From Thermopolyspora flexuosa (lineage in GTDB: Bacteria; Actinomycetota; Actinomycetes; Streptosporangiales; Streptosporangiaceae): a stretch of DNA of 64,000 nucleotides. Position numbers and translations under genes: made by a program. This document shows positions 55,301-63,188 of this stretch, in pieces. The stretch covers positions 1,860,001 to 1,924,000 of the forward strand of contig NZ_VFPQ01000001.1 of the NCBI RefSeq assembly GCF_006716785.1, written 5' to 3'. Below the pieces are notes generated by a model, which was given only the letters and a program-made list of their open reading frames with translations, ran no database searches and was not told the DNA's origin. The first letter of the stretch is position 1. The number at the start of each line of letters is the position of its first letter.

Positions 55301-55691
55301 CGTCCGCGCGGGCGGCCACTTCTGGGGCGCGCAGACCTTCCCGGCGCTGTGGGTCTACTCCGCGCAGCGGCAGTTCCGGGCGATCCGGGTGAGCAACGTG
55401 GACATCGTCGACCCGACGTACCACGGCATCATGTTCCAGACCTTCTACAAGGACGGCGTCGCGCAGAACCCGATCACCGACATCGAGTTCAGCAACGTCA
55501 CGATCTCCGGAGCGCGGAAGAGCGGCGACGCGTTCGACGCGAAGTCCGGCTTCGGCATCTGGGTCAACGAGCTCCCCGAGCCCGGCCAGGGCCCGGCGGT
55601 CGGCTCGGCGACCTTCCGCAACCTCACCCTGCGGGACAACCACACCGACTACCGCAACATCACCACCACGTTCACCCTCCACCTGAACTGA
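52377..55691 (+). CDS. Secreted multidomain GH87-type alpha-1,3-glucanase
   Basis: A 1104-residue secreted protein. Domains in order: signal peptide (1-36), two F5/8-type C (discoidin) carbohydrate-binding domains (about 38-168 and 182-316), two CARDB-like beta-sandwiches (about 321-428 and 433-546), a CBM35/CBM6-like domain starting YEAEDAV (557-712), and a parallel beta-helix (720-1104). The helix contains FADGGNFTNG (Asp867) and GDDGFALF (Asp890, Asp891), with the same spacing as the catalytic Asp1045, Asp1068 and Asp1069 described for the GH87 enzyme Agl-FH1. Fungal cell walls or mutan are the likely substrates. ATG 52377 has AGGGAG upstream. It neighbours an importer with an alpha-glucosidase, forming a full uptake path. 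Confidence 0.83.
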   Translation: MRHRPAVLPLIAALAAVLLAVGLPVPPAVAVAHAAAGPNLAAGKPVTVSSTQPGYPGSNATDGNQGTYWESANHDFPQWIQVDLGRAVDVNELVLRLPAHWESRTQTIEVRGSVDGTSFTRLAAPAARLFNPAATITFGTARVRYIRLDITANTGWPAGQISEFEVYGPGQDPEPGPGDGTDLALGKPIEASSHTWIYVPGNANDGDVTTYWEGNGHPSTLTVSLGADADLTSIVLRLDPDPIWGRRTQTIEVLGRTQGGGSFTTLVPTADHTFDPATGNTVTIPVNGRAADVRLRFTANTGAPGGQVAEFQVFGEPAPNPDLTVTAVSWTPANPTETDAITLSATVRNAGTVASGATTVAFRLGEAEVGTADVGGLAPGASATVTRNIGTRDAGTHAVSAVVDPDDKVIERDEGNNSHTAPSSLVIRPVDGSDLVATAVSWTPANPAAGDEVSFTVTLRNQGTVASAGGAHGITLTVLDSDGDTIKTLTGTHNGVIAPGATTAPITLGGTWTAANGEYTIRTVVAADANELPAKRDNNTRTDRMFVGRGARMPYDMYEAEDAVIGGGAAVVGPNRTIGDLAGEASGRRAVTLDTTGAYVEFTAKAPANTLVVRFSIPDAPGGGGIDATLNVYVNGTFHKALNLTSRYAWLYGDEASPSNSPSAGPPRHIYDEAHLMLDTTVPAGGRIRLQKDPANTTRYAIDFINLEKAEPVANPDPARYAVPAGFSQQDVQNALDRVRQDPALEGVYLPPGDYRTDGKFHVYGRAVKVIGAGPWFTRFHSPADQENTDVGWRIDPSANGSTFAGFAHFGNYTQRIDGPGKIFDMANVSRITIDNLWVEHQVCLYWGSHVDHVTIKNSRIRNMFADGGNFTNGSTNNLVSNVEARATGDDGFALFAATDNVDGDQSGNVLENLTVILTWRAAGIAVYGGQNNTVRNVYIADTLTYPGITISSLDFGYPMRGFGPGVTRFENISIVRAGGHFWGAQTFPALWVYSAQRQFRAIRVSNVDIVDPTYHGIMFQTFYKDGVAQNPITDIEFSNVTISGARKSGDAFDAKSGFGIWVNELPEPGQGPAVGSATFRNLTLRDNHTDYRNITTTFTLHLN

Positions 55692-55702
55692 CCCACGCCG
55701 AC

Positions 55703-55740
55703 GGCGCCTTCACCGCGGACTCGGCCGCGGTGAAGGCGCC
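55703..55740 (+). terminator. Strong hairpin terminator after the GH87 gene
   Basis: A perfect 16-bp stem (GGCGCCTTCACCGCGG at 55703-55718 with its complement at 55725-55740) closes a six-base loop, 11 bp after the stop codon. Confidence 0.75.
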
Positions 55741-56562
55741 GCATGCCGTCGTCGGCCGGCGTCCCGCACCGCTCACCGCTTCAGGCGGCGGGGGACGCCC
55801 CGCGGGCCTGGGGCGCTCAGACCGCCGCCGTTCCGGACGGTCGGGGACGCCGTGCCGGCGGCGCGGGAACCCCGTGTATGCATTGTCGGAAAGGCCCAAT
55901 GCGTTGCCTTCAGACGATGTCGGTCCGTATTTCAGGCATGACGAAATCCCGCCGCGGACCTCGGCAGCTCGAGTTCCGTGGTCCGTCGCGTCACGAAAAG
56001 GCCGAATTTCCCCCGCCTGACCAGATGGACCGCCGTTGACCGCGCGGTATGCGCCGCCGGGGCACTCAGCCCCGCTCCCCGCATTGCGGCGGCCACGCGA
56101 TCAACGGCGGTGTGAACCAAATGTAAGAGGGTCGGTAAGGAAAGCGGTCGGTGGAGTGGATCACACCAGGTCTCGAAATGCGTTCCCGTTGCCGCGAACT
56201 GGGAAAACGAAAGTGGCGTGAGTGACGTACCCGCGACTTCCGGCGGCGTAGGCGCTGTGAATTTTCATGCGGGTCAGGGATACGATGCCGGCGCCGGGAA
56301 ACAGGAGTCTGCGATTGCCACGTTCCGCGCGCCCGGTGGCGACGTTGTGCCACACGATCTACCGGCCCGGTCAGGCCGCCCGCAGGGGTGTCGCAGGATT
56401 TCGCCGACCACGGCGGCCGCAGTACGCGACGGTTGGCGGCCACCCATGACCGGAGCGGCTTTCGCGGCGGTGCCGCCTCGGCGCGTGCACCTCGGCTTCG
56501 TGCGCCGGGCCGACCGTTCGACCGCCGCGCCCGGTGCGAAGACGGTACGGCGGCCGCCTGGG
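55741..56562. other. 0.8-kb gap without a convincing gene
   Basis: Short frames on both strands lack ribosome-binding sites and recognisable motifs. The middle (about 55860-56320) is less GC-rich than genes around it, as expected of non-coding DNA. No tRNA or repeat was recognised; a small RNA or decayed gene cannot be excluded. Confidence 0.5.
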
Positions 56563-57612
56563 TTACGCGGGCACCCGGGCGCGGGCCGGGCCGGTCGAGC
56601 CGCGGACCACGAGTTCGGGCTCGAAGAGCAGCTCCTCGGCGGTGACGGAGACGCCGTCGATCTGGTTGACCAGCAGGGTCACCGCGGTGCGGCCGATCGC
56701 CTCGATCGGCTGGCGCACGGTGGTGAGCGGCGGGTGCGTGCAGTTCATGAACGCCGAGTCGTCGAAGCCGACCACCGACACGTCCTCGGGCACCGACATG
56801 CCGAGGCGGCGCACCGCGCGCACCGCGCCGAGGGCGAGGACGTCGCTGGCGCAGATGATGCCGGTGATGCCGCGCCGTACCAGCCGGGTCGCCACCGCCT
56901 GCCCGCCCTCGAGGGAGAACAGGGTGCGCTCGATCGTGTCCGGCTCGGCGGGCAGACCGGCGCGCCGGGCCTCGGCGAGGAACGCGTCGAGCTTGCGGCG
57001 GGACGGCACGTGGTCCTCGGGGCCGAGCACGATGCCGATGCGCTCGTGGCCGAGCGCGACCAGGTGCCGGTACGCCTGCTCCACCGCCACCTGGTCGTCG
57101 GTGGACACGCAGGGGAAGCCGAGCCCCTCGGTGGCCGCGTTCACCAGCACGACCGGCAGCCGCAACTTCAGCAGCCGGTGGTAGTGGTCGTGCGGCGCGT
57201 CCTCCTCGGCGTAGTGGCCGCCCGCGAACACCACGCCGGAGACCTGCCGCTCCAGCAGCATCTCGATGTAGTCGGCCTCGGACAGCCCGCCCGCGGTCCG
57301 GGTGCACAGCACCGGGGTGAACCCCCGCTGGGCGAGCGCGCCGCCGACGACCTCGGCGAGCGCGGGGAAGATCGGGTTGCCGAGCTCGGGGAGCACCAGC
57401 CCGACCAGCCGGGCGCGTTCGCCGCGCAGCTGGGTGGGCCGCTCGTAGCCGAGCACGTCGAGCGCGGTGAGCACCGCCTGCCTGGTTGCCTCCGAGACGC
57501 CAGGCTTGCCGTTGAGCACCCGGCTGACCGTGGCCTCGCTCACGCCGACCTTCTTGGCGACCTCCGCCAGCCGGCGCGTGGTGGTGCGGCCCGACGCCCG
57601 ATTTTCCGTCAC
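56563..57612 (-). CDS. LacI-family regulator of the alpha-glucan cluster
   Basis: A 349-residue LacI/GalR regulator with an N-terminal HTH (RRLAEVAKKVGVSEATVSRVLNGKPGVSEATRQAV) and sugar-binding core ending VVGFDDSAFMNCTHPPLTTVRQP. GTG 57612 has no ribosome-binding site; a TATGCT at 57619-57624 (minus strand) would place the transcription start at or next to the start codon, so the mRNA may be leaderless. A CGCAA-N5-TTGCG dyad lies just upstream and resembles the palindrome at 52160-52173. It probably controls the GH87, importer and alpha-glucosidase genes. Confidence 0.85.
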   Translation of the reverse strand: MTENRASGRTTTRRLAEVAKKVGVSEATVSRVLNGKPGVSEATRQAVLTALDVLGYERPTQLRGERARLVGLVLPELGNPIFPALAEVVGGALAQRGFTPVLCTRTAGGLSEADYIEMLLERQVSGVVFAGGHYAEEDAPHDHYHRLLKLRLPVVLVNAATEGLGFPCVSTDDQVAVEQAYRHLVALGHERIGIVLGPEDHVPSRRKLDAFLAEARRAGLPAEPDTIERTLFSLEGGQAVATRLVRRGITGIICASDVLALGAVRAVRRLGMSVPEDVSVVGFDDSAFMNCTHPPLTTVRQPIEAIGRTAVTLLVNQIDGVSVTAEELLFEPELVVRGSTGPARARVPA

Positions 57613-57635
57613 GCCGCAAGCATACGACAGGATTA

Positions 57636-57650
57636 CGCAAACCGCTTGCG
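57636..57650. promoter_or_regulatory. Probable autoregulatory LacI site
   Basis: CGCAA-ACCGC-TTGCG, an inverted repeat lying 24 bp before the LacI gene. It is one base longer in the centre than the site at 52160-52173 but has the same arms. Confidence 0.5.
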
Positions 57651-57840
57651 GTCACGGCCGTAAAGGTGGCGTGTTCACCTCGCGTGCCCGGGCGCCGGCG
57701 GCGGGTCGGCAGAGCAGGTCCGCCTGACGAGAGCAACGTGAGCCGCATCGGAACGCCGATCATATGGGGAAGTCACCCATCTCCGGCTTCGTAAGGAGCC
57801 GCTCGAGGGAAATCCGATTTCGCCGGGTGGTGACAAGGCT

Positions 57841-59172
57841 TTATCGATCCCGGTCGACGATGCGGTTGCGGACGAGCGTCAGGGTCTCGCGCCATTCCTG
57901 GGCGGCTGCGGCCTTGCGGGGGACGAGGGCGTCGAACTCGCGTGCCCGCACCATCACGGCGTAGGCGGGTACCGGCCGGCACGTGATCGCCAGGACGCCG
58001 AGGCGGCACGCCTCCTCGAGCTCGCCCTCCTTCACGAGCGCGGTGGCGTACGCGAGACGGGTGAGCGCCGGGTCGGTCGTCGCGGCCTTGTCGAACTCCG
58101 CGAGAGCGCGTGCGGCGGCCTCGCCGGTCCCTTCGACGTCGCCGAGCAGGGAACGGGCGCGGGCCTCGTAGAACGCCTGTCGCCGCTGCGGGAAGGAGAA
58201 GATGCTGCCGTTCACGCTTTCCGGATCGCAGCGCGTCAGCGTCGTGCGGGCCGCATTGTTCGCGCGTTCGAACGCGTCGCGGTCACCGAGGGTCGCGTGG
58301 GCGATGGCCACGAAGCTCCACATCCACGCCACCGTGGGGGTGGCCTTGGTCGCCTGTTCAAGGCGTGGGGTGATGTGCGCGAGCACGGCCTGCGGGTCGT
58401 TCGCGTAGGTGGGGAAGTACGCGTCCGCCGCATAGGCGTGATCGGCGAAATGCCGATCTCCCGCTTCTTCGGCCGCATGCATGGCGGTTCTCCACCAGCG
58501 GCGGGCCAGTTCCGTCTGGTGCAGCGAGAACAGATACTCGCCCATCGTGTAGCTCAACCGCGCCCCTACACGCGCCAGACGCTGCTGCACTCTGGTTGGC
58601 TGGTGGTTCTTGAGTAATTCGCGGACGCTCGAGAGGTGCAGAAGTGCTTCCCTGATGACGCTTTCGTGTGAGGCGGTCCTTTCTCCCCGGCCGAGTTCCT
58701 GCGCTACGGATTCCAAGAATGACAGCTTTGCTTCGCTGGTCGTGGTGGCGTGGAGGGCCTGCTCGAGCTGATCGGGACCGTGGACCACACTGTCCAGCAG
58801 CCCGGCGGTCACCGTCATCGCGCCGAGCTGGAATACCTGTCGCCGTTCCGTGGCCGCCTCCTCCGGTCGGGAGGGTTCGGGGCAAATGCTCCGAGCTTCC
58901 TTTTCAGGATCGTACGGCGCAAGTAACTCGGCAACGGTGTAGCCGGGGAACATGCGCTCCAGCACCCGGCAGCGGTCGGCGGAGGGTTTCGTCTTGACCT
59001 TGCCGGCGAGCCAGCGGACGTACTGTTCGCGACCCGGTGCCGTCGTGATCAAATTGCGGTCCAGCTTTCGGGCCACTTTGTCGTATTCGCGACAGAAGGC
59101 GCGATGTGTCGCGAGGTGTCGCTTGGTGAGCAGCACCTTCAGGAGTGTTTCCCGGCGCTCTGCTTCCGCCAT
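57841..59172 (-). CDS. Actinobacterial regulator with HTH-like head and TPR repeats
   Basis: A 443-residue protein. The N-terminal 85 residues (TLLKVLLTKRHLATHRAFCREYDKVARKL, then QYVRWLAGKVKTKPSADRCRVLERMFPGYTVAEL) form an XRE-like DNA-binding head found in many streptomycete regulators. The rest is a helical repeat array of tetratricopeptide type (LARRWWRTAMHAAEEAGDRHFADHAYAAD). ATG 59172 is chosen over GTG 59181. It is a single gene; its role is unknown, though relatives act in differentiation or quorum-like signalling. Confidence 0.7.
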   Translation of the reverse strand: MAEAERRETLLKVLLTKRHLATHRAFCREYDKVARKLDRNLITTAPGREQYVRWLAGKVKTKPSADRCRVLERMFPGYTVAELLAPYDPEKEARSICPEPSRPEEAATERRQVFQLGAMTVTAGLLDSVVHGPDQLEQALHATTTSEAKLSFLESVAQELGRGERTASHESVIREALLHLSSVRELLKNHQPTRVQQRLARVGARLSYTMGEYLFSLHQTELARRWWRTAMHAAEEAGDRHFADHAYAADAYFPTYANDPQAVLAHITPRLEQATKATPTVAWMWSFVAIAHATLGDRDAFERANNAARTTLTRCDPESVNGSIFSFPQRRQAFYEARARSLLGDVEGTGEAAARALAEFDKAATTDPALTRLAYATALVKEGELEEACRLGVLAITCRPVPAYAVMVRAREFDALVPRKAAAAQEWRETLTLVRNRIVDRDR

Positions 59173-59544
59173 CCGCCTCACCTACTTTCCGAGTTCTTGG
59201 TGTCACGGAGAGTGGTGGTGATGGCGATCACTGTAACGCCAAAGCACGAGCAAAGCGCGCGTTTTCGCAGGTGCGGTGACACACGGCCCGGCGGGTGGGC
59301 GTTCGTGCCACCGTGACGCCACGGTCATGCCGCACCCGTGTCCGCGACGACCCCCTACGGCCACGCCGTCCGTACCCGGCCATCCGCCATGCGTGGCCCG
59401 GCGTGCCGCCGGGCGACGGCGAACGAGGGGAGACAACGACAGAAGATCCGCACCGGCGCGGCCTGGCGGGACGTCCCCACACGCCATCGGTCCGGCGCAG
59501 GCGGTTCCACGCGCCGGCCACGCGCCACGACAAGAACACAAGAT

Positions 59545-59570
59545 CCCCAGGTCACGCCGACGACCTGGGG
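59545..59570 (-). terminator. Intrinsic terminator of the tRNA cluster
   Basis: CCCCAGGTC (59545-59553) pairs with GACCTGGGG (59562-59570), loop eight bases. On the minus strand the stem is followed by a T-rich stretch (ATCTTGTGTTCTTG), the one classical intrinsic terminator in this window. Confidence 0.8.
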
Positions 59571-59576
59571 AGACGA

Positions 59577-59651
59577 TGGTGGGCGATACTGGGATTGAAC
59601 CAGTGACCTCTACCGTGTCAAGGTAGCGCTCTCCCACTGAGCTAATCGCCC
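59577..59651 (-). tRNA. tRNA-Val (GAC)
   Basis: A cloverleaf with acceptor GGGCGAT/ATCGCCC, anticodon stem CTACC/GGTAG and loop TTGACAC, giving anticodon GAC, and T arm CTGGTTCAATCCCAG. The 3' CCA is encoded (59577-59579) after discriminator A. It is the last gene of a Gly-Cys-Val cluster. Confidence 0.95.
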
Positions 59652-59657
59652 GGGGTG

Positions 59658-59728
59658 AGGTGGAGACGGGATTTGAACCCGTGTACGCGGCTTTGCAGGC
59701 CGCTGCCTCGCCTCTCGGCCACTCCACC
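59658..59728 (-). tRNA. tRNA-Cys (GCA)
   Basis: Acceptor GGTGGAG/CTCCACC with discriminator T, as expected for tRNA-Cys. The anticodon stem GCGGC/GCCGC holds loop CTGCAAA, anticodon GCA. CCA is not encoded. It lies six bases upstream of tRNA-Val. Confidence 0.95.
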
Positions 59729-59766
59729 GAGGAGGCCCTGTCAGCGCTAACCGAAAGACCTCTCCG

Positions 59767-59839
59767 AGCGGACGACGGGATTCGAACCCGCGACCCTCAC
59801 CTTGGCAAGGTGATGCTCTACCAACTGAGCCACGTCCGC
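59767..59839 (-). tRNA. tRNA-Gly (GCC)
   Basis: Acceptor GCGGACG/CGTCCGC, anticodon stem TCACC/GGTGA, loop TTGCCAA giving anticodon GCC, T arm GCGGGTTCGAATCCCGT. CCA is not encoded. It is the first gene of the three-tRNA cluster. Confidence 0.95.
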
Positions 59840-59961
59840 ATGTCGCCCGCGGGGGGTTCGCCCTGCGGTGACTCTGAAACTGTAGCGGGTTTTTCGGCGT
59901 GGTGCCTACTCGAATGCTCGGGCGGCGGGCGCGTGCCTCGGGCGTACCGGCCGGAGGCCGG

Positions 59962-60840
59962 TCAGCGCAGCACCGGAAGCGCCCGTACCAGGCGGGTCCG
60001 GGACCACCACGCGCCGAGGCCGAGCGTGTCGCCCGCGTGCGACAGGGCGAGGGCGATCAGCACGAGCGCGTAGACGATGTGCTGGTCGAGGAACGGGTTG
60101 CTCTCCACGGGCAGCCCGGCGAGGTAGATCAGCGCCATGAGCACGGCGCCGCAGACCGCGGCGAGGCGCAGGCCGATGCCGAGTAGCAGGGCGACGCCGA
60201 CCCCGGCCATGCCGATCATGAACAGCCAGTCCGCGTACGGCCGGCCCGCCATGGCGTGGAACAGCTCGGCGAACGGGCCGTCGGCCGCGGAGAGGTAGCC
60301 CCGGGTCGGGGAGCCGCCGTTGAGCCAGGCCTGCGAGGCGGCGACGGGCCGGCCCAGCCCGGCGAGGCGGTCGGCGAACACCCACAGGAAGATCAGGCCC
60401 ATCGCGACGCGGAGCAGCGCCCAGGCCACCCGGGCGCCCCGCAGCGGGTCGCGCGGCCGTACCTTGCGGCGGGTCCCGGCCCGGCGGCGGGACCGGCGGG
60501 GTACCTCCGCCACGCGCACCGCCGCCGGACGCGTGGGGTCGGTCCCGGGATAGGGCAGGTAGGGAGGGAGCATCCGGGCGGCGGCGCCGCCGACCGTGTC
60601 GCCGGCGAGCGGACCGGCGGCGGTGCGGGGCAGGTCCAGGCGGCCCCGGCCGTCCGCGGGCGTCCGGGCGGCCCGCACCCCGGGTGGTTGCCCGCCGTCG
60701 GACGTGCCGCGATCGGCCGCCCCCTCGTCGCGCCCGGGGCCCTGATCGTACGCGGCGTACGCGCCGGATGCGGATGTGCTGGGATCGTGTGACGGTGCGC
60801 CGGCAGGCCATGCCTGCCACGCCTCCCTTTGTGTGGCCAT
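59962..60840 (-). CDS. DoxX-family membrane protein
   Basis: A 292-residue protein. About 130 polar residues rich in Ala, Pro and Arg precede four hydrophobic helices (VAWALLRVAMGLIFLWVFADRL, DWLFMIGMAGVGVALLLGIGLRLAA, AAVCGAVLMALIYLAGLPV, HIVYALVLIALALSHAGDTLGLG), the arrangement of DoxX/thiosulfate:quinone oxidoreductase subunits in actinobacteria. The long N-terminal tail is probably cytoplasmic and disordered. GGGGGGAA precedes ATG 60840. It diverges from dusB. The redox role is uncertain. Confidence 0.75.
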   Translation of the reverse strand: MATQREAWQAWPAGAPSHDPSTSASGAYAAYDQGPGRDEGAADRGTSDGGQPPGVRAARTPADGRGRLDLPRTAAGPLAGDTVGGAAARMLPPYLPYPGTDPTRPAAVRVAEVPRRSRRRAGTRRKVRPRDPLRGARVAWALLRVAMGLIFLWVFADRLAGLGRPVAASQAWLNGGSPTRGYLSAADGPFAELFHAMAGRPYADWLFMIGMAGVGVALLLGIGLRLAAVCGAVLMALIYLAGLPVESNPFLDQHIVYALVLIALALSHAGDTLGLGAWWSRTRLVRALPVLR

Positions 60841-60994
60841 GACGCTTCCCCCCGATCTTCACGGTTGTGCCGGGGATCATGCCCATGACGTGCGGATTCT
60901 ATGTACGGCAAGCGGAATGAGCGATCCGTCCGGGGCCATGGGGGAGGCGGGCCGCGGTAACCGGAGGGTGACGGGCTCGGGTAGAAATGACCGG

Positions 60995-62119
60995 GTGGGG
61001 ACGTCGCTGAAGATCGGGCCGCTGGAGGTGTGGCCCCCGGTCGTGCTCGCGCCGATGGCCGGGATCACCAACTCCGCGTTCCGCACCCTCTGCCGGGAGC
61101 AGGGCGGCGGGCTGTTCGTGTCCGAGATGATCACGAGCCGGGCGCTGGTGGAGCGCGACCGCAAGACGCTGCGGATGATCCGGTTCGGGCCGGGGGAGAC
61201 CCCGCGGAGCGTGCAGCTCTACGGCATCGACCCCAGGGTCGTCGGCGAGGCCGCGCGCATCCTCGCCGACGAAGGGCTCGCCGACCACATCGACCTCAAC
61301 TTCGGCTGCCCCGCGCCCAAGGTGACCCGGCGCGGCGGGGGAGCGGCCCTGCCGTACAAGCGGGAGCTGTTCCGGCGCATCGTGCGGGCGGCGGTCGAGG
61401 GCGCCGGGACGCTGCCGGTCACCGTGAAGATGCGCACCGGCATCGACGACGACCACCTCACCTACCTCGACGCGGGCCGCATCGCCGCCGAGGAGGGCGT
61501 GGCCGCGATCGCGCTGCACGGCCGTACCGCGCTGCAGCACTACGGCGGGGCCGCGGACTGGTCGGCGATCGCCCGGCTGAAGGAGGCGGTGCCGCAGGTC
61601 CCGGTGCTCGGCAACGGCGACATCTGGAGCGCGGAGGACGCGCTGCGCATGGTGCGCGAGACCGGCTGCGACGGGGTCGTGGTCGGCCGCGGCTGCCTCG
61701 GCCGCCCCTGGCTCTTCCGCGACCTGTCCGAGGCGTTCAACGGCTCGCCCCGCCGCGCCCGGCCCACGCTCGGCGAGGTGGCCGCGACCATGCGGCGGCA
61801 CGCCGCGCTGCTGTGCGAGCACCTGGGCGACGAGCGGCAGGGGGTGGCCGACTTCCGCAAGCACGTCTCCTGGTACCTGAAGGGCTTCGTGGTGGGCGGG
61901 CCCCAGCGGCGCGCGATCGCCATGGTCTCCACGCTCGCCGAGCTGGAGGAGCTCACCGCGGCGCTCGACCCCGGCCAGCCGTGGCCGGAGGCCGCCGAGG
62001 GCCCGCGCGGCCGGGCGAACCCGCGCAGCCGGGTCCCGCTCCCGGAGGGCTGGCTCGACGACCCCTACGACCTCGCGGTGCCCGACGCGGCCGCGGAGAG
62101 CGACACCTCGGGCGGCTGA
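60995..62119 (+). CDS. dusB: tRNA-dihydrouridine synthase B
   Basis: A 374-residue FMN enzyme reducing uridines in the tRNA D-loop. Motifs: VLAPMAGITNSAFRTLC, the catalytic cysteine region NFGCPAPKVTRRGGGAALP, VTVKMRTGIDDDH, ALHGRT and VLGNGDIW; the C-terminal helical domain includes FRKHVSWYLKGF. The start is probably GTG 60995; the upstream frame is open but has no better site. Length is normal for actinobacterial DusB. Confidence 0.92.
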   Translation: MGTSLKIGPLEVWPPVVLAPMAGITNSAFRTLCREQGGGLFVSEMITSRALVERDRKTLRMIRFGPGETPRSVQLYGIDPRVVGEAARILADEGLADHIDLNFGCPAPKVTRRGGGAALPYKRELFRRIVRAAVEGAGTLPVTVKMRTGIDDDHLTYLDAGRIAAEEGVAAIALHGRTALQHYGGAADWSAIARLKEAVPQVPVLGNGDIWSAEDALRMVRETGCDGVVVGRGCLGRPWLFRDLSEAFNGSPRRARPTLGEVAATMRRHAALLCEHLGDERQGVADFRKHVSWYLKGFVVGGPQRRAIAMVSTLAELEELTAALDPGQPWPEAAEGPRGRANPRSRVPLPEGWLDDPYDLAVPDAAAESDTSGG

Positions 62120-62432
62120 GCGGCCCGCCGGGCACCGGGTTCACCGGTCGCGCGGCCTTGATCCCGCCGTCGTCCGGTCTCCGCCCGATCGGCCGGGAGG
62201 ACATCGCCGCCGTCGTCGGCCATTGCCGCTCCCGCCGTGAGAACGGCTTTCGGCCGCCCGGTTTCGGTCCTGTCGGGAAAGTGTCTTTATAGGGGCATAA
62301 GGCGGGCTGTAAGCGGACCGTAGGGCACGGCAAGCCGCCTGCAGGCGGTCTGTCGTCCAATGAAGGCGCATTCCCCGACCACCGGACACGGCGCGTACCG
62401 CGGCGATGTCCCTCGCCCCCTGGGAGACCTCA
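62120..62432. other. Intergenic region before the CAP protein gene
   Basis: A 313-bp spacer. TTTATA at about 62285 sits in an AT-richer patch and may be part of the promoter. A GCCGCCTGCAGGCGG dyad lies near 62335. No riboswitch was recognised. Confidence 0.4.
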
Positions 62433-63071
62433 GTGAACCGTACTCTGCGCCTCCTCGGAATCACCGCCACCGCCGGAATCGTCGCCCTGAGCCTTCCGGG
62501 CGTGGCCGCCCAGGCGCACGCCGAGACCAGCACCGCCGCCCCGAACTGCAGCGCACTGGCCAAGTACTACGACGCCGTACCGCGGCCGGACCTCGGCAAG
62601 GGCATCGTCCGTACGGTCAACGTCCAGATCGCCCAGGCCACGTACTGCCTCATCAACGCCGAGCGCGCCAAGGCCGGGCTGCCGGCGCTGAAGTGGAACG
62701 AGAAACTGCACCGGTTGGCGGTCGAACACGCCCGTGCCGCCGTCAAGCTGAAGTGGTGGAAGGACGGGGCGGACCCGCACAAGAACCCGGTGACCGGCTC
62801 GACCCCGGAGAGCCGGATCAGGGGAGCCGGTTACTGCGCCAACGGCCGCTCCTGGTCCGTCGCCGAGATCGCCTACACCGACTGGGGAGGCAGGGGCACC
62901 CCGCGGGCCGCGGTCCGCTGGTGGATGAACAGCGACAAGCACCGCCCCCACATCCTGAGCCGCACGCTCACCGAGATCGGCGGCTTCGCCATCGGCGGTG
63001 CCGCGGACCCGAAGGGGGCGAATGCCACCGACGCGGGCACCTACGTGATGAAATTCGGCAGCTGCCGGTAA
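62433..63071 (+). CDS. Secreted CAP-domain protein
   Basis: A 212-residue protein with a signal peptide (about residues 1-30, ending AAQAHA) and a CAP/SCP-like domain: YCLINAERAKAGLPALKWNEKLHRLAVEHA, then RWWMNSDKHRPHILSRTLTEIGG. Two or three cysteines may form disulfides. GGGAG precedes GTG 62433, which begins a typical signal peptide; the ATG nine codons earlier is less likely. Function is unknown; bacterial CAP proteins are often secreted envelope or interaction factors. Confidence 0.83.
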   Translation: MNRTLRLLGITATAGIVALSLPGVAAQAHAETSTAAPNCSALAKYYDAVPRPDLGKGIVRTVNVQIAQATYCLINAERAKAGLPALKWNEKLHRLAVEHARAAVKLKWWKDGADPHKNPVTGSTPESRIRGAGYCANGRSWSVAEIAYTDWGGRGTPRAAVRWWMNSDKHRPHILSRTLTEIGGFAIGGAADPKGANATDAGTYVMKFGSCR

Positions 63072-63136
63072 CCGCCCGGCGCGAGACGCGCACCCACCGC
63101 CCGGCCGACTCGGCGGGGCACCGGCAGGCCCATCGG

Positions 63137-63170
63137 GTACGCCGGGCCGGAGCACGCCGACCCGGCGTAC
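63137..63170. terminator. Bidirectional hairpin terminator
   Basis: GTACGCCGGG (63137-63146) pairs perfectly with CCCGGCGTAC (63161-63170) across a 14-base loop, in the gap between the convergent CAP and helicase genes. Confidence 0.6.
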
Positions 63171-63188
63171 GGCGATGCGGACCACGGG

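Noticed and set aside
52398-55682. A 1094-codon minus-strand frame opposite the GH87 gene
   Set aside because: Same cause: a shadow of G/C third positions. The plus-strand protein has a signal peptide and recognisable domains.
59203-59727. A 174-codon minus-strand frame over the tRNA genes
   Set aside because: It runs through tRNA-Val and tRNA-Cys, which fold well; the frame is a by-product.
62120-62432. A c-di-AMP (ydaO) riboswitch before the secreted CAP protein
   Set aside because: Such riboswitches often precede secreted cell-wall genes in actinobacteria, but the conserved sequence blocks were not seen here.
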